A stretch of DNA of 5,855 bases from Actinomycetes bacterium. Lineage in GTDB: Bacteria; Actinomycetota; Actinomycetes; Actinomycetales; Cellulomonadaceae. Location: NCBI GenBank assembly GCA_023425905.1, contig JAFABT010000024.1, positions 1 to 5,855 on the forward strand, given 5' to 3'. The notes beneath the pieces are model-generated. The model was not told where the DNA came from and ran no database searches. It saw only the letters and a program-made list of their open reading frames with translations. Shown here in pieces: positions 1 through 4,333 of the stretch. Numbering within the stretch: position 1 is the stretch's first letter; each line of letters opens with the position of its first letter. The translations under genes were made by a program, and so were the position numbers.

Positions 1-686
1 GGTCGTTGGGACGCCGGGACGCCCAGCACGCGAGCCGGGACGACATGCTCGCTGCGGCCGCGCGGATCACGTCGGCGACCTCCGTGCCGGTCACCGTCGA
101 CATCGAGGGTGGGTACGGGCCGTCCCCCGCGGACGTCGCCGCCACCGTGGAGCTCGCGGCGCGAGCGGGAGCCGCCGGCGTGAACCTCGAGGACTCGCGC
201 GCCGAGGATGGCACGCTCTTCACGGTCGACGAGCAGGCCGCGCGCCTGCGCGCCGCACGTGCCGCCGCGCAGGGGATCGGCCTGTCCGAGCTGGTGCTCA
301 ACGCGCGCACCGACGTGTTCCTGTTCGGCATCGGTGCGCCGGAGGACCGGCTCGCGGACGTGCTCAGCCGCGCAGCGGCCTACGCGACCGCGGGTGCAGA
401 CGGGCTGTTCGTGCCCGGGCTCCTGGACCTCGACGTGCTCGCCGACCTGTGCGCGCGCTCGCCCCTGCCGGTCAACGTGATGGCCGGGCCCGGTGCGCCG
501 GCGGTCGACGAGCTCGCGACAGTCGGTGTGCGGCGGGTGACGGTCGGCACGGCGGTGGCGCAGGCGGCCTACACGCTGGTCCGTCGCGCCACGGCGGAGC
601 TTCTGAGCGGCGGTACGTACGACGCGCTGGCAGGCGCGCTGGACTTCGGTGCCATGGACAGCCTGTTCACACCTCAGGCGCGATGA
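1..686 (+). CDS. Isocitrate lyase/PEP mutase superfamily protein (5' partial)
   Basis: The frame is open from the window edge (first full codon at base 3) to TGA 684-686. The TTG at 6 is not the true start: the preceding Ser codon and the text SLGRRDAQHASRDDML match the interior of the family, which has about 45-55 more N-terminal residues including the first barrel strand. Visible motifs are VTVDIEGGYG (metal-binding Asp/Glu strand), GVNLEDS (second acidic metal ligand), NARTDVF (the NxRTD strand with the active-site Arg), DGLFVPG and PVNVMAGPGAP near the end of the TIM barrel. Family members are cytosolic Mg-dependent enzymes that cleave or form C-C or P-C bonds in 2-oxo acid compounds (isocitrate lyase, methylisocitrate lyase, PEP mutase, oxaloacetate decarboxylase). 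The ICL signature KKCGH is not visible, so this is the small generic branch of about 270 aa and its substrate cannot be named. It appears unrelated to the metal genes downstream. Family assignment is secure; the reaction is unknown. Confidence 0.88.
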   Translation, partial: SLGRRDAQHASRDDMLAAAARITSATSVPVTVDIEGGYGPSPADVAATVELAARAGAAGVNLEDSRAEDGTLFTVDEQAARLRAARAAAQGIGLSELVLNARTDVFLFGIGAPEDRLADVLSRAAAYATAGADGLFVPGLLDLDVLADLCARSPLPVNVMAGPGAPAVDELATVGVRRVTVGTAVAQAAYTLVRRATAELLSGGTYDALAGALDFGAMDSLFTPQAR

Positions 687-1073
687 GCGTCTGCGGGGTG
701 CCTGGGCACTGACCGCTACGGCGCACGAACGATCGGGTTCGGGATTGCTGGTGGTTTAGGCCCGCACGTGCCTTCGGTTCTCGACGAGCACGGCGCGCGG
801 CAGGCCGTCGCCGAGCCGCCTCCTGCGCGTGTCCACGAGGTGGAGAAGGCGCAGGGCATCGTCGTTCGCCTGGTGCGCGGTCCTGGTCGTCATGTCGGCT
901 CCGATCAGGACTCGCCCCAGGCGGCCGTGGCGGCGCCAGACGCCACCGGTGCAGGAGGAGGACGCAGTCGGGCGACGTCATCCTGGCGTTGAAGGTGACC
1001 GCGCGTGGCGGTAGGCACGCCGGCTGAGTCATCCACAGCGACTTTAAGGTTTCCGACAACGAGCTCGGCCCGA
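687..1073. other. Intergenic stretch without a confident gene
   Basis: Between the lyase-family stop and the iterons of the first repeat there is no recognisable protein domain, tRNA or rRNA. Two things can be seen. One is a short minus-strand frame with biased third positions (756-893, listed separately). The other is the run TTTAAGGTTTCCGACAAC ending at 1060, which resembles the right end of the repeat copy at 2271-2405 (TGTAGGAATCCGACAAC). The stretch looks like decayed accessory DNA between a chromosomal gene and the resistance cassettes. Confidence 0.5.
756..893 (-). CDS. Small unrecognised ORF or gene remnant (45 aa)
   Basis: The frame runs from ATG 893-891 to TAA 758-756 and would encode MTTRTAHQANDDALRLLHLV (first 20 residues), continuing with a basic stretch DTRRRRLGDGLP and ending RAVLVENRRHVRA. 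By eye 42 of its 45 sense codons end in G or C, clearly more than the opposite-strand frame over the same bases, which suggests it is or once was coding. A GGAG lies 5 nt upstream of the ATG. The same frame stays open upstream to an in-frame stop at 980-978 with similarly plausible codons, so the segment may instead be the C-terminal end of a longer, broken gene. I recognise no family. It is predicted soluble, basic and without Cys. It could be a chance frame in GC-rich DNA. Confidence 0.28.
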   Translation of the reverse strand: MTTRTAHQANDDALRLLHLVDTRRRRLGDGLPRAVLVENRRHVRA

Positions 1074-1209
1074 CCGGAACTCGGCCCCGAAACCCGAAAC
1101 CTCGGAACTCACTTTCCGACCGGCTGCCCGTTCTGGCGCAGCGACGCCGCCAAAGCGGCGGAACTGACCGAAAACGATCAGTTCCGGCGTCTTGTGGGAT
1201 CCGTACAAG
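1074..1209. repeat. Direct repeat copy A, left of the cmtR cassette
   Basis: This is a diverged repeat of 2271-2405 in the same orientation. Shared blocks in order are CCG(A/G)AAC(T/C) iterons (1074, 1087, 1094 and, as TCGGAACT, 1102), ACTT, CGGC, GCCCGTT at 1126-1132, GGCGCA at 1135-1140, the exact 12-mer AAACGATCAGTT at 1172-1183, and ATCCG followed by ACAA. The spacing from GCCCGTT to AAACGATCAGTT is 46 here and 45 in copy B, so the match is collinear and not accidental. Inside lie two hairpins: CGCCGC-CAAA-GCGGCG (1145-1160) and CGGAACTGA with TCAGTTCCG (1159-1167 and 1178-1186, 10-nt loop). Likely a transposon or recombinase end, or a site duplicated with the cassette. The recombinase family cannot be named from the sequence. 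Confidence 0.7.
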
Positions 1210-1221
1210 GCTGCGGCAGAC

Positions 1222-1249
1222 ACTACAGCGAGCGATGTATAGTCAGCGC
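1222..1249 (+). promoter_or_regulatory. cmtR promoter and probable operator, leaderless start
   Basis: A -10-like TATAGT occupies 1238-1243, and the expected start of transcription seven bases later falls on the GTG start codon at 1250, so the mRNA is probably leaderless. No good -35 is seen. ACTACA (1222-1227) and TGTATAGT (1236-1243) form an imperfect inverted repeat (core TACA-N8-TGTA) overlapping the -10. That is where an ArsR-type repressor would bind to block polymerase until Cd or Pb releases it. The operator role is inferred from position and symmetry only. Confidence 0.5.
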
Positions 1250-1606
1250 GTGCTGACCATAGCGACACGCCTCGACGTGATGAACCGCCTCGGCCGGGCG
1301 ATGGCCGACCCCACCCGCTCCCGCATCCTGATGACCCTGCTCGCAGGCCCGAGCTATCCCGCCGTCTTGTCTCGAGAGCTCGACCTCACCCGGCCAAACG
1401 TCTCCAACCACCTCACCTGCCTGCGTGACTGCGGGATCGTCGTAGCCGAGCCCGAGGGTCGGCAGACCCGGTACGAGATCGCCGACCCCCACCTCGCACA
1501 CGCGCTCACCGCACTGGTGGACGTCACGCTGGCGGTTGAGCAGGACACTCCCTGCATCGATTCGGCCTGCCCGGTCCCTGGTTGCTGCGAGGAGGCGACC
1601 CGATGA
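1250..1606 (+). CDS. cmtR: ArsR/SmtB-family Cd(II)/Pb(II)-type repressor CmtR
   Basis: 118-aa winged-helix metal sensor. With GTG 1250 as start the protein opens MLTIATRLDVMNRLGRAMAD, collinear with M. tuberculosis CmtR (MLT...RLGRALADPTR). This places Cys57, Cys61 (TCLRDC, in the recognition-helix region after LTRPNVSNHL) and Cys102 (EQDTPC) at exactly the numbers of the three Cd/Pb thiolate ligands of that protein. The upstream in-frame ATG at 1235 overlaps the -10 box and is rejected. Order of elements: dimer helix 1-20, ADPTRSRIL helix, HTH about 38-62, wing EGRQTRYEI about 69-77, C-terminal dimer helix and ligand tail. The tail carries three extra cysteines (Cys107, Cys112, Cys113 in CPVPGCC) beyond the M. 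tuberculosis protein. As in the family, apo-protein should repress its own promoter and metal should release DNA. It overlaps the transporter by ATGA, so that gene is the expected target. Confidence 0.9.
   Translation: MLTIATRLDVMNRLGRAMADPTRSRILMTLLAGPSYPAVLSRELDLTRPNVSNHLTCLRDCGIVVAEPEGRQTRYEIADPHLAHALTALVDVTLAVEQDTPCIDSACPVPGCCEEATR
1590..1595 (+). promoter_or_regulatory. Ribosome binding site of the CDF-like gene
   Basis: AGGAGG, seven bases before ATG 1603, inside the end of cmtR. It fixes the transporter start at 1603 rather than the TTG at 1582 and supports translational coupling through the ATGA overlap. Confidence 0.8.
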
Positions 1607-2280
1607 GCGGCGGCGAGGTCGTCACGGCAGCACGACGGACGGTCCTACACCGGCGGGTGCGACTCATCGTCGCGTTCACCATCACCTACAACGTGATCGA
1701 AGCGATCGTCGCGATATGCGCGGGCGCACTGGCATCCTCAGCCGCTCTCATCGGCTTCGGCCTCGACTCGATCGTCGAGGTCCTCTCCGCTCTCGCCGTG
1801 GCCTGGCAGTTTACGCGCAAGGACCCCGAACGCTGGGAGAAGACCACCGTACGAACGATCGGCATCGCCTTCTTCGCGCTGGCCGCTTACGTCATCGTCG
1901 ACTCGGTGCTGTCGCTCACCGGCGCGCAGGACGTCGACCACAGCCCGCTCGGGATCGGCATCGCCACCTTGAGCCTCCTGGTCATGCCCCTGCTGGCTTG
2001 GTTCGAGTTCCGCACCGGCCGTGAGCTCGGCTCCAAGAGCGTCATGGCCGACGCCAAGCAGCTCCTCCTGTGCATCTACCTCTCCGGCACCGTCCTCATC
2101 GGACTCCTGCTCAACAGCCTCTTCGGCTGGTCATGGGCAGACTCGGCCGCAGCGCTGGTCGTAGCCGTGCTCGCGATCCGCGAGGGCATCGAGGCGTGGC
2201 GGGGCGACGTCGAATCGCCCCTTGAGGTGCTCGACCACCTAGCCGAGGACCAGGACGAGGCAGCCACCGACCGAAACTGA
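1603..2280 (+). CDS. CDF-like cation efflux transporter lacking the cytosolic domain
   Basis: 225-aa inner-membrane protein with about six hydrophobic segments (roughly 21-43, 45-69, 83-106, 116-136, 153-174, 178-198). It ends soon after helix 6 (EGIEAWRGD), so the C-terminal metal-binding/dimerisation domain of standard cation diffusion facilitators (about 300 aa) is absent. The fold is recognised from ALIGFGLDSIVEVLSA in helix 2 and ADAKQLLLCIYLS plus NSLFGWSWADSAAALVVA in helices 5-6. The classical helix 2 and helix 5 ligands (D-x3-D and H-x3-D) are not present: the aligned positions read F52/E59 with Asp55 between, and Gln153/Cys157 after Asp150. Candidate ligands are therefore Asp55, Glu59, Asp150 and Cys157. 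Export of Cd, Pb or another thiophilic cation is inferred from the coupled CmtR. Start ATG 1603 has an AGGAGG and overlaps the cmtR stop. The last codons and the stop lie in the first iteron of repeat copy B. Membership in a CDF-related subfamily is likely; substrate is unproven. Confidence 0.8.
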   Translation: MSGGEVVTAARRTVLHRRVRLIVAFTITYNVIEAIVAICAGALASSAALIGFGLDSIVEVLSALAVAWQFTRKDPERWEKTTVRTIGIAFFALAAYVIVDSVLSLTGAQDVDHSPLGIGIATLSLLVMPLLAWFEFRTGRELGSKSVMADAKQLLLCIYLSGTVLIGLLLNSLFGWSWADSAAALVVAVLAIREGIEAWRGDVESPLEVLDHLAEDQDEAATDRN

Positions 2281-2405
2281 GCACCGAAACTGGCGGCACC
2301 CGAAACTCCACTTGATACGGCAGCCCGTTACGGCGCAACCACCTGGATGAGACAGAGGCAGCCCCGCAAACGATCAGTTACGGGGCGCTGTAGGAATCCG
2401 ACAAC
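2271..2405. repeat. Direct repeat copy B, right of the cmtR cassette
   Basis: This is the partner of 1074-1209. CCGAAACT occurs three times (2271, 2284, 2300; steps of 13 and 16, compared with 13 and 15 between the corresponding iterons of copy A). These are followed by CACTT, CGGC, GCCCGTT at 2323-2329, GGCGCA at 2332-2337, AAACGATCAGTT at 2368-2379 and ATCCGACAAC to 2405. A hairpin GCCCCG (2361-2366) with CGGGGC (2381-2386) occupies the place of the hairpin in copy A but is built from different bases. In the 1102-1140 versus 2300-2337 block about 28 of 40 aligned columns agree by eye. The first iteron contains the TGA of the transporter gene. The repeat lies between two convergent genes, so it is not simply a shared promoter. 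Confidence 0.7.
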
Positions 2406-2418
2406 CGGTGTGGCGGCT

Positions 2419-2436
2419 GCGGGTGTGTGCGCCCGC
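2419..2436 (-). terminator. Possible terminator hairpin after the ACR3-like gene
   Basis: GCGGG (2419-2423) and CCCGC (2432-2436) can pair around an 8-nt loop starting three bases beyond the stop of the minus-strand permease gene. There is no T-run, which is common in actinomycetes. Being symmetrical it could also stop the opposing cmtR transcript. Weak support. Confidence 0.3.
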
Positions 2437-2438
2437 TG

Positions 2439-3461
2439 TCACATGGGGGTGGTGGCGGTGTTGTTCGCGGTGCGCTGTTCCCTGCGCGCGGGCGGCCATA
2501 CGTCGCGCGTCATGGCTGGCACGAGGCGCACCATGACCACCATCGCGATCAGCTCGACGAGGGTCTGCGTCACCACGGCCAGGGGGGGGGCGATCGCGAG
2601 CGAGGCCGGCAGCGCCAAAGTGAGCGGGAGGACGACGAGCGAGTTGCGGGTGGCCACGGAGAACATCACCGCTCGCGTCGAGGGGACGTCCAGGCGTGCT
2701 GCTCGACCGGCGAACTTGCCGAGGCCGACGGCGATCACCACGAACACGACGTACAGCGGGACGACCCGGACCAAGTCAGCCGCTTGGGAGCCGACCGCGG
2801 CGATCTGGGAACCGATGACGACGGCCAGGGTGGCCATCATCAGCGGCACCATGGCCCCGGCCATCACCTCCTCGACGACGCGCCCGGCGCGCCGCCGACG
2901 GGCGACGGCTTGCACGACCGCGGCCGCGGCGAGCGGCACGACGATGAGCAGCAGAAACGCTTCAGCGAACGGGCCGACGTCGATGACCGAGAGCACGTCG
3001 GGCCCGGCGAACACCAGCAGGTAGACCGGGAGTAGCGCGATCTGGGCGAGCATCAGCAGCGGTGCGGCGGCCAGCAGGCGGGCGCGGGCCCCGCTGGCCA
3101 GACCGGTGAACACGATCACGTAGTCGATGCACGGCGTGAGCAGGACCAGGAGTACCCCGAGCAGCAGCCCGCGGTCGTCGGCCACGAACCTCGACAGCCC
3201 CCAGACCACCACCGGGAGCACCACGAAGTTGGTGACCAGGACGGTGGCGAGGAAGCGCACATCGCGAAACGCACGTCCGACCTCGATCAGCGGGACGCCC
3301 AGGAACGTCGCGAACAGCAGCAGCATCAGCACGGGCTCGATCGAGTGCTCGAGCGTCGGTGCGAGGCCGGGTGCGGCCAGCCCAAGAGCGGCGCCGGCCA
3401 CGATGGCAGCCAGGTACAGAGGTACCTGTCGCTTGTCCCACCACTGCACCGTCCTGTGCAC
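2439..3461 (-). CDS. ACR3-like arsenic resistance permease (BASS superfamily)
   Basis: 340-aa polytopic membrane protein with about ten hydrophobic segments, the usual size for ACR3/bile-acid:sodium symporter relatives. Diagnostic stretches are LLTPCIDYVIVFTG with Cys111, at the place of the essential helix-4 Cys in ACR3; ATRNSLVVLPLTLALP (about 270-285), the discontinuous-helix region; and QTLVELIAMVV with Glu303, matching the essential helix-9 Glu. The family exports arsenite or antimonite using the proton gradient. Here substrate is inferred from these two residues. The GTG at 3461 gives the longest frame (upstream in-frame TGA), with a GGGGAG 11 bases before it; GTG 3449 is an alternative giving a start before WWDKRQVPLYL. 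A run of nine C on the coding strand (2582-2590, codons for A-P-P-L near residue 292) is a slippage hot spot but is in frame here. Last gene of the minus-strand operon, 102 bp after the rhodanese. Confidence 0.82.
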   Translation of the reverse strand: MHRTVQWWDKRQVPLYLAAIVAGAALGLAAPGLAPTLEHSIEPVLMLLLFATFLGVPLIEVGRAFRDVRFLATVLVTNFVVLPVVVWGLSRFVADDRGLLLGVLLVLLTPCIDYVIVFTGLASGARARLLAAAPLLMLAQIALLPVYLLVFAGPDVLSVIDVGPFAEAFLLLIVVPLAAAAVVQAVARRRRAGRVVEEVMAGAMVPLMMATLAVVIGSQIAAVGSQAADLVRVVPLYVVFVVIAVGLGKFAGRAARLDVPSTRAVMFSVATRNSLVVLPLTLALPASLAIAPPLAVVTQTLVELIAMVVMVRLVPAMTRDVWPPARREQRTANNTATTPM

Positions 3462-3563
3462 GTCTACTCGGACTCCCCATGCTCAAGCCGTGCTGATGAA
3501 CCCCTGGCGTTTCGCTCGCAGGCGACGGGGTCGGTCATGGAGAAGTGTGCGCTACCGGCGTCG

Positions 3564-3902
3564 TCAGCCCGCAGTGGCGACGTGCTCCATCGGCAGCCCG
3601 GCACCGAACCACTCAGCCTTCCCGCCGGCGTACACGCGCACGTCGCGGTAGCCGAGGCGGGTGAAGGCTGCCGCCGCGACTCTCGATCGACCACAGGCCG
3701 GCCCGGAGCAGTAGACGACCACAGTCCGGCTCCTGTCCGGGGCGATCGTGGCAGCCAGCTCGGCGGTGAGCTCGCCGGGCAAGTTGACCGCGCCAGGCAG
3801 GTGCTCGCTGCGGAAATGCGCCTCGGGTAGAGCCTCGACGAGGGTCAGGCTGTCGGTCGCCAGCGCGGAGACGAGCTCGGCACGGTCGATGGTGGTCAGC
3901 AT
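3564..3902 (-). CDS. Single-domain rhodanese (sulfurtransferase)
   Basis: 112-aa cytosolic rhodanese, the normal length for one domain. It has the N-terminal helix and strand, EHLPGAVNLPGEL (33-45, the typical HIPGA-like signature), the active-site loop VVVYCSGPACGRSR with the persulfide-forming Cys65 and a second Cys70, and the C-terminal signature VRVYAGGKAEWFGAGLPME. Rhodaneses carry sulfane sulfur on the active Cys and hand it to thiols or cyanide. The CSGPxC loop is of the kind also found in rhodaneses linked to metalloid genes, and some members have redox or reductase roles. ATG 3902 is chosen because AGGAGG lies five bases upstream. It sits between the small membrane protein (49 bp upstream) and the ACR3-like permease, so a role in thiol or persulfide chemistry with the exported metalloid is plausible, though only inferred. 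Confidence 0.88.
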   Translation of the reverse strand: MLTTIDRAELVSALATDSLTLVEALPEAHFRSEHLPGAVNLPGELTAELAATIAPDRSRTVVVYCSGPACGRSRVAAAAFTRLGYRDVRVYAGGKAEWFGAGLPMEHVATAG

Positions 3903-3907
3903 GGAGG

Positions 3908-3913
3908 CCTCCT
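3908..3913 (-). promoter_or_regulatory. Ribosome binding site of the rhodanese gene
   Basis: AGGAGG on the minus strand, five bases before ATG 3902-3900. It decides the start against the much longer upstream open frame, which reaches back to 4085 as an antiparallel-frame artefact. Confidence 0.8.
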
Positions 3914-3951
3914 GTTGAGTCGGTCCGGACACGCGTCGCAGGAGCATCGGC

Positions 3952-4242
3952 TCAGCACCCGCCGCCACACCCGCACCCGTCCGCCGCGGCGGCGGCGGCG
4001 CGTCGTCGACGCCACCAGATCGCGCCGGAGACCACGGCTGCGACCAACAGGACGACGCCGAGCGCCACCGCCTCGCTACCGGCAAGGAACGCTCCGACGC
4101 CGGCGGCCAGCCCTCCGGCGGCGATGAGCGGCAGCGAGCAGGCCACCGCGCACGCGACCACGACGGCGGCCCCTGCGAATGCTCCCTTGCGGGTCTTGCG
4201 TCCGGCTGGGGTCGTGAGCTTGTGGGTGTCGGGCAGGGTCAT
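3952..4242 (-). CDS. Small two-helix Cys-rich membrane protein, MerF/MerT-like layout
   Basis: 96 aa from ATG 4242, with GGAGG four bases upstream. Residues 1-20 are polar and basic (KLTTPAGRKTRKG). Helix 1 spans about 21-46 and contains CAVAC (Cys31, Cys35) followed by SLPLIAAGGL. A short linker carries Glu57. Helix 2 spans about 58-77 and ends at WWRRRR. The cytosolic tail finishes DGCGCGGGC (Cys90, Cys92, Cys96). A Cys pair in helix 1 plus Cys at the end of a two-helix protein is the arrangement of the mercury importers MerF and MerT, where metal passes from membrane thiols to cytosolic thiols. Sequence similarity I can see is limited to this pattern, so homology is not claimed. It lies between the MerR-type regulator (91 bp upstream) and the rhodanese, in the same direction. 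Import, export or metal delivery are all possible. Confidence 0.75.
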   Translation of the reverse strand: MTLPDTHKLTTPAGRKTRKGAFAGAAVVVACAVACSLPLIAAGGLAAGVGAFLAGSEAVALGVVLLVAAVVSGAIWWRRRRAAAAAADGCGCGGGC

Positions 4243-4246
4243 CAGT

Positions 4247-4251
4247 CCTCC
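4247..4251 (-). promoter_or_regulatory. Ribosome binding site of the small membrane protein
   Basis: GGAGG(A) on the minus strand four bases before ATG 4242-4240. It sets the short 96-aa start; the frame is open much further upstream, to 4581, but that part lies antisense-frame to the merR-like gene and has no coding character. Confidence 0.7.
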
Positions 4252-4333
4252 AAGGACGTCGTCAGGGTGTGCCGAAGGTGGAGCCGGCGCGGTCGCGTAG
4301 GCCCGTGAGGGGGTGGTGTGTGGTCGTGTGTGG

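Noticed and set aside
667..1059. 130-aa minus-strand frame covering the first intergenic region
   Set aside because: Its translation is Pro/Arg-rich out-of-frame text; the shorter frame ending at 756 has the better codon bias.
1074..1209. Integron attC site
   Set aside because: No RYYYAAC/GTTRRRY core pair was found at the ends of the repeat, and no integron integrase is in the window.
1235..1249. Upstream ATG as the start of cmtR
   Set aside because: It overlaps the -10 box, has no ribosome site, and would shift the Cys ligands away from the CmtR numbering that GTG 1250 reproduces exactly.
2347..3035. Long plus-strand open frames opposite the ACR3-like gene
   Set aside because: Translations are low-complexity Thr/Arg- or His/Asp-rich text typical of antisense frames; the minus-strand frame has clear membrane helices and family motifs.
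3464..3537. 24-codon minus-strand ORF (MTDPVACERNARG...) between rhodanese and permease
   Set aside because: No Shine-Dalgarno, no conserved features; its closeness to the permease start is probably chance.
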